Assembly (NCBI RefSeq): GCF_003047265.1
Contig: NZ_PZYY01000002.1
Span: 186,001-250,000 of the forward strand
Length of the DNA stretch: 64,000 nt
From: Nocardioides terrigena
GTDB taxonomy: Bacteria > Actinomycetota > Actinomycetes > Propionibacteriales > Nocardioidaceae
Direction of reading: 5' to 3'
A program made the translations under genes and the position numbers. Below, piece after piece: positions 18,681 to 26,838 of this stretch. The notes under the pieces are model-generated. The model was not told where the DNA came from. It saw nothing but the letters and a program-made list of their open reading frames with translations, and made no database searches. Every line of letters begins with the position of its first letter. Position 1 is the first letter of the stretch.

Positions 18681-18716
18681 GTGCCGGAGCCGACTCGGTA
18701 GGGTCGGCCCCGGCAC
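18681..18716 (+). terminator. Hairpin after the RCC1-EEP gene
   Basis: GTGCCGG-A-GCCGAC (18681-18694) pairs with GTCGGC-C-CCGGCAC (18703-18716) around an 8-nt loop, with one mismatch. It separates the exported-protein genes from the sulfotransferase block. Confidence 0.7.
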
Positions 18717-18773
18717 CACAGCACTACCGGCCAACCGGGGCCGGCTGCACCGGCACCTGGAAGGGGAGTGGAC

Positions 18774-19835
18774 GTGGCTGATCGCGTCGTCCTCCACATC
18801 GGCTCGATGAAGTCGGGCACCAGCTTCATCCAGAACGTCCTCGGCAACAACCGCGAGGCCCTGGCCCAGCACGGGATCTCGTTCGCGGGGGAGCGCTGGC
18901 GGGACCAGGTGACCGCGGTCCAGGACCTCATCGCCCACGGCGGTCCGCGTCAGGAGCCGCTCGACCCGGCCGGGCCGTGGCTGCGGCTGGTCGAGGAGAT
19001 CAACGCGACCCCCGGCACCTCGGTGGTCTCGATGGAGTTCCTCGCCCCACGCGTCACCGCCAAGATCGAGCTCGTCCGCGACGCCCTGCAGGGTGACCTC
19101 CAGGTCGTGCTCACCGGTCGCGACCTGGCGCGCAACATCGCCGCCATGTGGCTGGAGTCGGTGCAGAACGGCTCGGCGGTCGACTGGGACGCCTACCTCG
19201 CCGCCGTCCGCTCCGAGGACCGCTCGCAGCCGGTGGCGCGCAACTTCTGGAACCACCAGGGCCTGGCCGAGATCGCCCGGCGCTGGGCCGACGCGGTCGG
19301 TGAGGACCACTTCACGCTGATGACGGTGCCGCAGAAGGGCGCCCCGTCGAGCCTGCTCTGGGAGCGCTTCGCGCAGGTGCTGCACCTCGACCCCCAGGCC
19401 TTCGCCCTCGACGTGCGCGCCAACCCCTCGATCGGGCTGGCCACCGCGATGACCCTGCAGCACCTCAACGCGCTGCTCGAGGCCGACGGCTTCACCGACG
19501 ACAAGTACTACGACCTGCTGGTCAAGCACCTGCTCACCAAGCGCGGGCTGGTGGCCCGCCAGGGCCAGGAGCCCCGCCTCGGCCTCGACGAGCGCTGGGT
19601 GATGAAGCGCGGCGCCGCGGAGGTCGCCGCGTTGCGCAAGCAGGGCCACCGGGTGGTCGGCGACCTCGACGAGCTGCTGCCGAAGCCGGTCCCCGGCGTC
19701 CACCCCTCGCAGGTCTCCACCCAGCAGCAGCTGGAGGCGGCGATGGAGGGACTGTCGCGGATGGTGCAGATCGGCGTCGAGCGCGAGGGCCGGCACCGCC
19801 GCCGGATCGCCCGGCTCAGGAAGGGCAACCGATGA
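18774..19835 (+). CDS. Sulfotransferase-fold protein 1
   Basis: A 353-aa protein beginning VVLHIGSMKSGTSFIQNVLG. The MKSGTSF loop (~residues 13-19) matches the 5'-phosphosulfate-binding loop of PAPS-dependent sulfotransferases. VVLTGRDLARNIAAMWLESV (~105-124) is placed like the 3'-phosphate-binding R...S element, though Asn replaces the usual Ser. It is clearly paralogous to the proteins at 22525 and 25768. I favour the second GTG (18774) because GGGGAG then lies 5 nt upstream, while the GTG at 18768 abuts it. It overlaps the next gene by 4 bp. The acceptor is unknown. Confidence 0.8.
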   Translation: MADRVVLHIGSMKSGTSFIQNVLGNNREALAQHGISFAGERWRDQVTAVQDLIAHGGPRQEPLDPAGPWLRLVEEINATPGTSVVSMEFLAPRVTAKIELVRDALQGDLQVVLTGRDLARNIAAMWLESVQNGSAVDWDAYLAAVRSEDRSQPVARNFWNHQGLAEIARRWADAVGEDHFTLMTVPQKGAPSSLLWERFAQVLHLDPQAFALDVRANPSIGLATAMTLQHLNALLEADGFTDDKYYDLLVKHLLTKRGLVARQGQEPRLGLDERWVMKRGAAEVAALRKQGHRVVGDLDELLPKPVPGVHPSQVSTQQQLEAAMEGLSRMVQIGVEREGRHRRRIARLRKGNR

Positions 19836-20713
19836 GCTCGCTACCGCACGTCGCAGTCATCACCATGGCCCGCGACGAGGGCACCATGCTGCGCCGCTGG
19901 GTCGACCACTACTCGCGCGAGGTGGGGGCCGAGCACCTCGTCGTCGTCGACGACAACAGCTCGGACGGCTCCACCGACGACCTGCCCTGCCCGGTGCTGC
20001 GCATCCCGCCGCTGACCAGCAAGAAGTCCTTCGAGCCCGCCCGGATGGGCATGCTCGGCGGCCTGTCGGCCGGCCTGCTGGAGGCGTACGACGCCGCGAT
20101 CTTCTGCGACGTGGACGAGTTCATCGTCGCCGACCCCAAGGTGCACGAGTCGCTGCGCCACTTCGTCGCCGCGCGCGAGGGTCGCCCCGCGGTCGGCGTG
20201 ATGGGCCTCAACGTCGTCCACGACGTCGGTCGCGAGGCCGCGCTGGTCGACGGCGAGCCGATCCTGGGCCAGCGCCGGCTGGCGAAGTTCCTGCCGCTGA
20301 TGTGCAAGCCGTCGCTCAAGTGGGACCCCGCACCGTGGGCGCTCGCCTCGCACGGCATCAAGTGCCCGTTCGAGGTCGACCCCGAGCTGTTCATGTTCCA
20401 CATGAAGTTCGCCGACCGCGACCACCTGCAGGCCGTGGCCGACCGGCGCCACGAGATGTTCACCAGCGAGGGCCGCGCCGCCCGCACCAGCTGGGAGCGC
20501 AGCGGCGGCGACATGGTCGACCTGCTCGACGAGATCACCGCCGACATCGACCACGACGAGGTCAAGCCCTTCGGCCCGCCGCTGAAGAAGCTGCCGGGCA
20601 TCGTCGAGCAGAGCGGGCCCGACGTCTGGCGCGCCGTGGGCGGCGGGCAGGTGCAGGCGATGCGCAACCGCCCCTTCGTCCGCATCCCCGACCGCTTCCT
20701 CGGCCGGGTGTGA
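19832..20713 (+). CDS. GT2-fold glycosyltransferase-like protein
   Basis: A 293-aa protein of the GT-A/family 2-like type (Glyco_tranf_2_4 group). The N-terminus (VAVITMARDEGTMLRRWVDH) is followed by HLVVVDDNSSDGSTDDL (~residues 35-51). The metal-binding D-x-D is in AIFCDVDEFIV (~88-98). No membrane helix is present, so it acts in the cytosol on a nucleotide sugar. It overlaps the sulfotransferase gene (ATGA) and the fusion gene downstream (GTGA), so these three are translated from one mRNA. The sugar and acceptor cannot be inferred. Confidence 0.8.
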   Translation: MSSLPHVAVITMARDEGTMLRRWVDHYSREVGAEHLVVVDDNSSDGSTDDLPCPVLRIPPLTSKKSFEPARMGMLGGLSAGLLEAYDAAIFCDVDEFIVADPKVHESLRHFVAAREGRPAVGVMGLNVVHDVGREAALVDGEPILGQRRLAKFLPLMCKPSLKWDPAPWALASHGIKCPFEVDPELFMFHMKFADRDHLQAVADRRHEMFTSEGRAARTSWERSGGDMVDLLDEITADIDHDEVKPFGPPLKKLPGIVEQSGPDVWRAVGGGQVQAMRNRPFVRIPDRFLGRV

Positions 20714-22278
20714 GCGTGGCGCCCGTCCACGACGTACGGGTCGATGCCGAGGGTGTCCGGCTCGTCGGCGACGACGTGCTGTGCAACCTGGCCTTCGACG
20801 GCCGCCGCATCTGGTCGTTCTGGAGCCGGCGGGACGCCGTCCCCGACGGGACCGGGTGGCTGGTGCGCTGGCACGAGCGGCTCGGGCTGCACCTCGACGG
20901 GGTCACCCGCGTGACCATCACCCTCGGCACCGGCGAGGTGGTCTACGACGACGAGGTCCGGTTCGGCACGTCGACCGAGCGGGTGGCCGTGGTCGACCGG
21001 CAGGGCGCGCCGCTGGGCATCGACTACTACGGCCGCCTGGTCAAGACCTTCGAGACCAAGGAGGCGGGCCAGCTCGAGCCCCTGCTCGACGCCTTGGAGA
21101 TCGTGCTGGGGATGTTGCAGGCGGAGGGCCTCGAGGCATTCCCGGCGTACGGCACCCTCCTCGGCGCCGTGCGCGACGGCGCCTTCATCGGCCACGACAG
21201 CGACGCGGACGTCGGCTACGTCAGCCGCCACACCCACCCGCTGGACGTCATCCGTGAGTCGCACCGGGTGCAGCGCGCGGTGCAGCGCCAGGGCTACCCG
21301 ACGTCGCGGCACAGCGGGGCCGCGTTCAAGATCGACGTCCCCGACGCGGACGGGTCGGTGCGCGGGCTCGACGTCTTCGGCGGGTTCTTCGTGGGTGACC
21401 ACCTGGCCCTGATGGGCGAGGTGTGGGCGCCCTTCGAGCGGGAGTGGATCTTCCCGCTCGGCACCACCACGCTCGAGGGCCGCACGTTCCCCGCTCCGGC
21501 GCGCCCGGAGCCGCTCCTCGAGGCGATGTACGGGCCTGGCTGGAAGGTGCCCGACCCGGCCTTCAGGTACGAGAAGGACGAGTCCGCGCAGCGCCGCTTC
21601 GACGCCTGGTTCCGGGGCACCCGGGTCAACCGCCCGCAGTGGGACCACCGCTACGGCCTCGCGCGCCTGCTGCCGCCGTACCAGCCTCCCCACCACCTGG
21701 CCGAGCACCTGCACGAGCGCGAGGACCCCGACACCTGGGTCGTGGACGTGGGCTGCGGCCGCGGCCGCGACGTGCGCTGGCTGGCCAAGCAGGCCCGGCC
21801 GACCGTGGGGCTCGACTACTCCGAGACCGCGATGACCTTCATCGCCGACAAGGCCGCCCAGCAGGGCTGGCCGGTCGAGCTGCGGACGATGAACCTCCTC
21901 GAGCTGCGCCAGGTGCTCGCGTGGGGCGCGCTGCTGGCCCACCGCCCCGGACCACGCACGATCCTGGCCCGGCACCTCGTCGACAGCACCTCGCCGGTGG
22001 GGGTCGACCACTTCTGGCGCCTCGCCGGCATGGTGCTGCGACCGGGGGAGCGCGTGCACCTCGAGGTCCTCACCGAGGCGATCGAGGACGACGAGGGTCG
22101 CCCGCCGTTGACCCGGCCGGTCGACGTGGACGCGCTCGTCGCGGACGTCGTGACGCGCGGTTGGGTCGTCACCGGCCGGGAGGACCTGGTCGGTGAGCCG
22201 ATCGACTACGGGTACGGCGAGGAGCCGTCCCGCGACAAGCAATGGCGGACGACCCGCCTGGAGGTGGAGGCCCGATGA
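20710..22278 (+). CDS. LicD-like transferase fused to a SAM methyltransferase-like domain
   Basis: A 522-aa protein with at least three parts. An N-terminal beta domain (~1-105) is unrecognised. A LicD/nucleotidyltransferase-like domain (~110-310) carries the signature AYGTLLGAVRDGAFIGHDSD (~145-164), which holds the G-x-L-L-G and D-x-D elements. A C-terminal class I methyltransferase domain (~330-500) has the SAM loop VVDVGCGRGRDVRW (~341-354) and GLDYSETAM. LicD proteins transfer phosphocholine or similar groups to glycans. The fusion suggests phospho-modification coupled to methylation of a surface glycan. The GTG start overlaps the GT2 stop. Confidence 0.78.
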   Translation: MSVAPVHDVRVDAEGVRLVGDDVLCNLAFDGRRIWSFWSRRDAVPDGTGWLVRWHERLGLHLDGVTRVTITLGTGEVVYDDEVRFGTSTERVAVVDRQGAPLGIDYYGRLVKTFETKEAGQLEPLLDALEIVLGMLQAEGLEAFPAYGTLLGAVRDGAFIGHDSDADVGYVSRHTHPLDVIRESHRVQRAVQRQGYPTSRHSGAAFKIDVPDADGSVRGLDVFGGFFVGDHLALMGEVWAPFEREWIFPLGTTTLEGRTFPAPARPEPLLEAMYGPGWKVPDPAFRYEKDESAQRRFDAWFRGTRVNRPQWDHRYGLARLLPPYQPPHHLAEHLHEREDPDTWVVDVGCGRGRDVRWLAKQARPTVGLDYSETAMTFIADKAAQQGWPVELRTMNLLELRQVLAWGALLAHRPGPRTILARHLVDSTSPVGVDHFWRLAGMVLRPGERVHLEVLTEAIEDDEGRPPLTRPVDVDALVADVVTRGWVVTGREDLVGEPIDYGYGEEPSRDKQWRTTRLEVEAR

Positions 22279-22514
22279 AGCTCAGCCGCAAGGACCTGGA
22301 GGAGAGGGTCGAGGCGCTCGAGGCCACGGTGACGTCGCTGGAGGAGCGCGTCGCCGAGGGGCAGGCGCTGCACCAGCGCTTCGCCGAGCTGCTCGACGTG
22401 GTGACCGAGCTGCTGGTGCCACTGTCGCGGAGTGACGAATCGGGGGAGTCGCAGCGGGACGAGGCCGCGGTGCAGGCCACCGTGAGCAGGTACGTCGACG
22501 AGCTGGGGTCGTGA
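22275..22514 (+). CDS. Small coiled-coil protein (DUF6752-like)
   Basis: A 79-aa protein, nearly all helix. Heptad-like pattern LEERVEALEATVTSLEERVA (~residues 8-27) predicts a coiled coil. A short Ser/Glu-rich stretch follows, then VQATVSRYVDEL. ATG overlaps the stop of the LicD fusion (ATGA), so translation is coupled. I recall short proteins labelled DUF6752 beside sulfotransferase genes in Nocardioidaceae, but cannot verify this. It may oligomerise or scaffold the neighbouring enzymes. Confidence 0.68.
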   Translation: MKLSRKDLEERVEALEATVTSLEERVAEGQALHQRFAELLDVVTELLVPLSRSDESGESQRDEAAVQATVSRYVDELGS

Positions 22515-22524
22515 GGACCTCGCG

Positions 22525-23607
22525 GTGAGCCGTCGCGTCTTCGTCCACATCGGGCTGCCCAAGACCGGCACGTCCTACCTCCAGGCCATCGCCTGGCCGG
22601 GACGCGACCGCCTGCGCGAGGCCGGCCTGCTGCTGCCGGGGGCGCGCAAGAGCGACCACCTCCTGAGCTCGCTGATCGTGCGCGACGACCCGGGCATCGC
22701 CCGGCGTGGTCCCGGTGCCGCGGGGGCCTGGGACCGGGTGCAGGCCGACGTGGCCGCGTGGTCGGGGGACGCGCTGGTCAGCCACGAGTTCTTCTGCGCG
22801 GCCTCCTCGGAGCAGGCGGCCCGGATGGTCGAGCAGCTCGCTCCCGCCGAGGTGCACGTCGTGATCACCGCGCGCGAGCCGCTGGGGCTCTTCACGTCCA
22901 GCTGGCAGGAGTCGCTGAAGAACAAGTCGACCATCCGGCTCGCCGACTACGGCCGGGGGGAGTCCGACGACCCTCGCGCCGTCTGGGACTGGCGCTCGCT
23001 GGACCTCGGGCTCGTCCTGGACCGCTGGGCGCCCGCCGTGCCGCCCGAGCGGCTGCACGTCCTCACGCCGCCCCCGCCCGGCTCGGCCCGCGAGGTGCTG
23101 TGGGAGCGGTTCGCCGGCGTGCTCGGCATCGACCCGGTGACCTGCGACGCCTCCAGCGGCTTCGCCAACGCCTCGATGGGGGTGGTCGAGGCCGAGACGT
23201 TGCGCCGCGTCAACGAGCGCCTCACCGGCTTCGACACCGCCCGCGCCCGCGGGGTGTGGCTGCGCACCTTCCTCGCCGACGAGCGGTTGGTGCCGCGGCA
23301 GGGTGAGCCGTTCTGGCCGGCCGACGACCAGGTCGCGGACGCCCGGGCCCGCGGCGAGCGTGCCGTCGAGCGGCTGCGCGCGGCGTCGTACGACGTGGTG
23401 GGCGACCTCGACCTGCTGCGCGTGCCCGAGGACCTGCCGCCCCGCCGACACCCCGACTCGGTGACGGACGCCGAGGTGGCCGAGGTCGCCGTCGACCTGG
23501 TCGCCGTGCTCATGGGCGACCTGAAGCGTCGGGGCGACCGCACGAGGCAGCAGGGCGGGCCCCCGTCGCGCCTGACCCGCCTTCGCCAGGCCCTCCGGGG
23601 CACCTGA
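22525..23607 (+). CDS. Sulfotransferase-fold protein 2
   Basis: A 360-aa protein starting VFVHIGLPKTGTSYLQAIAW, with the PKTGTSY phosphosulfate loop at ~residues 10-16, the best match to the canonical PKSGTT motif in this cluster. VVITAREPLGLFTSSWQESL (~112-131) has the R...S 3'-phosphate-binding arrangement intact. The C-terminus is basic (LKRRGDRTRQQ). The GTG start is 10 nt after the coiled-coil gene. It is paralogous to the proteins at 18774 and 25768. The acceptor is unknown. Confidence 0.82.
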   Translation: MSRRVFVHIGLPKTGTSYLQAIAWPGRDRLREAGLLLPGARKSDHLLSSLIVRDDPGIARRGPGAAGAWDRVQADVAAWSGDALVSHEFFCAASSEQAARMVEQLAPAEVHVVITAREPLGLFTSSWQESLKNKSTIRLADYGRGESDDPRAVWDWRSLDLGLVLDRWAPAVPPERLHVLTPPPPGSAREVLWERFAGVLGIDPVTCDASSGFANASMGVVEAETLRRVNERLTGFDTARARGVWLRTFLADERLVPRQGEPFWPADDQVADARARGERAVERLRAASYDVVGDLDLLRVPEDLPPRRHPDSVTDAEVAEVAVDLVAVLMGDLKRRGDRTRQQGGPPSRLTRLRQALRGT

Positions 23608-23669
23608 GCGGGTGTGACTACTGTCATGTGCCAACGCGGAGGCCTTCGCCCCTAGGCTGTCCGCACTAC

Positions 23670-23686
23670 CGGCTGGTAACCAGCCG
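23670..23686 (+). promoter_or_regulatory. 17-bp palindromic operator upstream of the acyl-CoA dehydrogenase
   Basis: CGGCTGGT-A-ACCAGCCG is a perfect 8-bp inverted repeat with a one-base centre. It starts 11 nt after a possible -10 box (TAGGCT, 23653-23658), so a bound repressor would block transcription start. The size fits a TetR-type operator. No regulator gene adjoins it. Confidence 0.6.
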
Positions 23687-23714
23687 TCACGCTCCCAACG
23701 GAAGGACTCCCGCC

Positions 23715-24911
23715 ATGGGTCGCCTGTGCCAGACCGACGGACTCACCGAGGACCAGACCGAGATCCTCAAGGCCGTGCGCCAGTTCGTGGACGAGAAGAT
23801 CCTCCCGGTGGCGACCGAGCTGGAGCACAAGGACGAGTACCCGACCGAGATCGTGGAGGGGCTCAAGGAGCTGGGCATCTTCGGGCTGATGATCCCCGAG
23901 GAGTACGACGGCCTGGGCGAGTCGCTGCTGACCTACGCGTTGTGCGTGGAGGAGATCGCGCGCGGTTGGATGAGCGTGTCGGGGGTCATCAACACCCACT
24001 TCATCGTGGCCTACATGCTGATGCAGCACGGGACCGAGGAGCAGAAGAAGAAGTACCTGCCGCGGATGGCGACCGGTGAGGTGCGGGGCTCGTTCTCGAT
24101 GTCGGAGCCGGGGCTGGGCTCGGACGTGGCGGCGATCAAGACCAAGGCCGTGAAGAACGGTGACGACTACGTCATCAACGGTCAGAAGATGTGGCTGACC
24201 AACGGTGGGTCCTCGACGCTGATCGCGGTGCTGGTCAAGACCGACGAGGGCTCGGACTCGGTCTACAAGAACATGACGACCTTCCTGGTGGAGAAGGAGC
24301 CGGGCTTCGGGGAGACCGCGCCGGGCCTGACGATCCCGGGCAAGATCGACAAGATGGGCTACAAGGGCGTCGACACCACCGAGGCGGTCTTCGAGAACCA
24401 CCAGATCTCGGCCGGGCAGATCCTGGGTGGGGAGCCGGGCAAGGGCTTCTACCAGATGATGGACGGCGTCGAGGTCGGCCGCGTCAACGTCGCGGCGCGG
24501 GCGTGCGGGATCGCGAACCGGGCCTTCGAGCTCGGGGTGGCCTACTCCCAGCAGCGCGAGACCTTCGGCAAGCCGATCAGCGAGCACCAGGCGATCTTGT
24601 TCCGGCTCGCGGAGATGGCGACCAAGGTCGAGACCGCGCACACGATGATGGTCCGCGCGGCGCGGACCAAGGACAAGGGCGAGCGCAACGACGTCGAGGC
24701 CGGGATGGCCAAGATGCTCGCCTCGGAGTACTGCAACGAGGTCGTCGAGGCGTCGTTCCGGATCCACGGCGGCTACGGGTACTCCAAGGAGTACGAGATC
24801 GAGCGGCTCTACCGCGAGGCGGCGTTCATGCTGATCGGGGAGGGGACCTCCGACATCCAGAAGATGATCATCGGCCGGTCGGTCCTCAAGGACTACAAGC
24901 TCAAGGCCTGA
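23715..24911 (+). CDS. Acyl-CoA dehydrogenase
   Basis: A 398-aa flavoprotein of the acyl-CoA dehydrogenase family, which oxidises acyl-CoA to the trans-2-enoyl form with FAD. The signature FSMSEPGLGSDVAAIKTKAV covers the FAD/substrate region (~residues 131-150), and RIHGGYGYSKEYEIERLYRE lies near the C-terminus. The catalytic-base Glu falls at residue 376 in GEGTSDIQ, as in medium/short-chain enzymes. It has its own intergenic region with a palindromic operator, so it is probably controlled separately from the sulfotransferase genes. The substrate chain is unknown. Confidence 0.93.
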   Translation: MGRLCQTDGLTEDQTEILKAVRQFVDEKILPVATELEHKDEYPTEIVEGLKELGIFGLMIPEEYDGLGESLLTYALCVEEIARGWMSVSGVINTHFIVAYMLMQHGTEEQKKKYLPRMATGEVRGSFSMSEPGLGSDVAAIKTKAVKNGDDYVINGQKMWLTNGGSSTLIAVLVKTDEGSDSVYKNMTTFLVEKEPGFGETAPGLTIPGKIDKMGYKGVDTTEAVFENHQISAGQILGGEPGKGFYQMMDGVEVGRVNVAARACGIANRAFELGVAYSQQRETFGKPISEHQAILFRLAEMATKVETAHTMMVRAARTKDKGERNDVEAGMAKMLASEYCNEVVEASFRIHGGYGYSKEYEIERLYREAAFMLIGEGTSDIQKMIIGRSVLKDYKLKA

Positions 24912-24914
24912 TCC

Positions 24915-25757
24915 GTGTACCTCCCGCCGCCGGTCCGTCGCCGTCTCGACGCGCGCCTGGACCGGGCGCGGGAGGAGGGCTTCCGCGCCGGTCTCGCGGC
25001 CGCCGCCGAGCGGCGCTCGCGCGAGCGCTTCCGCTACGTCTTCGTCGTGACCTACGGACGCTCCGGCTCCACGCTGGTGCAGGGCCTGCTCAACGCGTTC
25101 CCGCGGGTGCTGGTGCGCGGGGAGAACGACCTCTACCTGCTCGACCTCTACCGCGCGCTGGCCCGCCTCCGGGCCTTCCGTGAGCTACACGGCGAGCAGG
25201 GGTCACGCAACGTCGTCTCGGCGTTCTACGGGCTGAAGGCGATCCGCCGCAGTGCCTTCATGCAGGCCATGAACGACGTCGTGACGACCGGCGTGATCGG
25301 CAACCTGGACGGTGACGACTACGACGTGCTCGGCTTCAAGGAGGTCGTCTGGCACCGGATCGCCCCGGACGAGACCGCGGCCTTCTTCGACACGATGGAC
25401 AAGGCGTTCCCGGGCGTGCGCTACGTCCTCAACACCCGCGACGTGGAGCGGGTCCTGGGGTCCGGCTTCTGGCGCGACGCCGACACCGACGAGGCGCGCT
25501 CGCTCATCGAGCGAGTCGTCGAGATCCAGGAGCACCTGCGCGTCACCCGACCCGACCGCGTCCACGACGTGCGCTACGAGGAGCTGACCGGTCCCGACCC
25601 GGACGCGCGCGACGCCGTCGTACGACGCCTGGGCCGGTTCGTCACCGGCGCGCCGTTGCCGGAGTCGGTGCTGGCGTCCGCCCGCGAGGTGCTGGCGACG
25701 GGACACGGGCCGTTCCCCTTCGCGCGGCAGGACGATGACACGGAGGACGCCGACTAG
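24915..25757 (+). CDS. Sulfotransferase-family protein 3 (divergent)
   Basis: A 280-aa protein. After a basic helical N-terminus (RRRLDARLDRAREEGFRAG), the phosphosulfate loop appears as VVTYGRSGSTLVQGLL (~residues 40-55). The 3'-phosphate element is probably YVLNTRDVERVLGSGFW (~171-187). It is not closely similar to the other three sulfotransferase-like proteins, and resembles the GRSGST group that acts on varied small or lipid acceptors. The GTG start is 3 nt after the acyl-CoA dehydrogenase stop, so both share an mRNA. Confidence 0.78.
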   Translation: MYLPPPVRRRLDARLDRAREEGFRAGLAAAAERRSRERFRYVFVVTYGRSGSTLVQGLLNAFPRVLVRGENDLYLLDLYRALARLRAFRELHGEQGSRNVVSAFYGLKAIRRSAFMQAMNDVVTTGVIGNLDGDDYDVLGFKEVVWHRIAPDETAAFFDTMDKAFPGVRYVLNTRDVERVLGSGFWRDADTDEARSLIERVVEIQEHLRVTRPDRVHDVRYEELTGPDPDARDAVVRRLGRFVTGAPLPESVLASAREVLATGHGPFPFARQDDDTEDAD

Positions 25758-25760
25758 GGT
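25755..25760 (+). promoter_or_regulatory. TAGGGT -10 box 7 nt before sulfotransferase 4
   Basis: TAGGGT ends 7 nt before ATG 25768 and overlaps the stop codon of the preceding gene. This is a likely leaderless start inside the block. Confidence 0.5.
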
Positions 25761-25767
25761 GACGCCC

Positions 25768-26838
25768 ATGTCCCGCCGGCTCGTGCTCCACGTGGGGGCG
25801 ATGAAGTCCGGCACCAGCTACGTCCAGTCGCGGCTGTTCGCCAACAAGCGGATGCTGCTCGACCGCGGGATCCTGGTCCCCGGCATGAACTGGCTCTCCC
25901 AGGTGATGGCCGCGAGCGACGTCCTCCGCGGCGGCGAGGCCCAGTGGGCCAAGATGGCCGGCAAGGTGCAGGCCCACGAGGGCACGTCGGTGATCTCGAT
26001 GGAGTACCTCGGTCCGGTGCGTCCGGTCGTCGTACGCCGCGTGCTCGCGTCCTTCCCCGACCACGAGGTCACCGTCGTGGTCACCGCCCGCGACCTCAAT
26101 CGCTCGATCCCTGCCATGTGGCAGGAGACCGTGCAGAACGGTCGCACCTGGACCTTCGCCGACTACCTCGCCGGCATCGAGGCCTGGCGGCCGGGCCACC
26201 GCGACGAGACCGCCGAGCCGCCGGAGTCGGGGCGGACCTTCTGGCGCCAGCAGAACATCGTCCGCTTCGCCCGCACCTGGGGCGAGGAGGTCGGTTCCTC
26301 CCGCGTCGTGGTGGTCACGGTGCCGCCGCCCGGTGCGCCGCGCGAGCTGCTGTGGGAGCGCTTCTGCTCGGTGCTGGGGACGTCGCCCGACGGCTTCGCG
26401 CCGGCCCGGATGGGCAACGAGTCCGTGGGGGCTGCGTCGACGCTGGTGATCCGGCGGGTCAACGAGCTGCTCAACGACGAGGGCCTGGTCTTCCCGGAGG
26501 GGACCGAGCTGCGCAAGGGCGTGCTCGCCAAGCAGGTGCTGGCTGCCCGCAAGGGCGAGGAGCCGGCGATCGGGCTGCCGGTGGCGCCGTGGGTGGCCGA
26601 CCACGCCGCACACATGGTGTCCGCGCTCGACGGGCTCGGCGTCTCGCTGGTCGGCTCCTGGGACGACCTCACGCCGGTCGACGTGCCGGGGGTGGACCCC
26701 GCAACGGTGTCGCCCTCCGTCGTGGCCGATGCGGCGATCGCGGGGCTGGCGGGGGTGTTGGCGGAGCAGATCCGGGTCGCCTCCACCTCCTTCTCCTCGC
26801 CCTCCGACGCGTCGGTGGACGACGAGGGGTCCGGCTGA
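25768..26838 (+). CDS. Sulfotransferase-fold protein 4
   Basis: A 356-aa protein, paralogous to the one at 18774: LVLHVGAMKSGTSYVQSRLF (~residues 5-24), SVISMEYLGPV and VVVTARDLNRSIPAMWQETV (~105-124) align along their lengths. Here the R...S pair of the 3'-phosphate site is present. No membrane segment is seen. The start is the ATG 7 nt after a TAGGGT box. The stop codon overlaps the ATG of the methyltransferase gene by one base (TGATG), so translation is coupled. Confidence 0.82.
   Translation: MSRRLVLHVGAMKSGTSYVQSRLFANKRMLLDRGILVPGMNWLSQVMAASDVLRGGEAQWAKMAGKVQAHEGTSVISMEYLGPVRPVVVRRVLASFPDHEVTVVVTARDLNRSIPAMWQETVQNGRTWTFADYLAGIEAWRPGHRDETAEPPESGRTFWRQQNIVRFARTWGEEVGSSRVVVVTVPPPGAPRELLWERFCSVLGTSPDGFAPARMGNESVGAASTLVIRRVNELLNDEGLVFPEGTELRKGVLAKQVLAARKGEEPAIGLPVAPWVADHAAHMVSALDGLGVSLVGSWDDLTPVDVPGVDPATVSPSVVADAAIAGLAGVLAEQIRVASTSFSSPSDASVDDEGSG

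Noticed and set aside
19909..22242. A 777-codon minus-strand open frame opposite GT2 and LicD genes
   Set aside because: It conflicts with two coupled plus-strand genes that have clear catalytic motifs.
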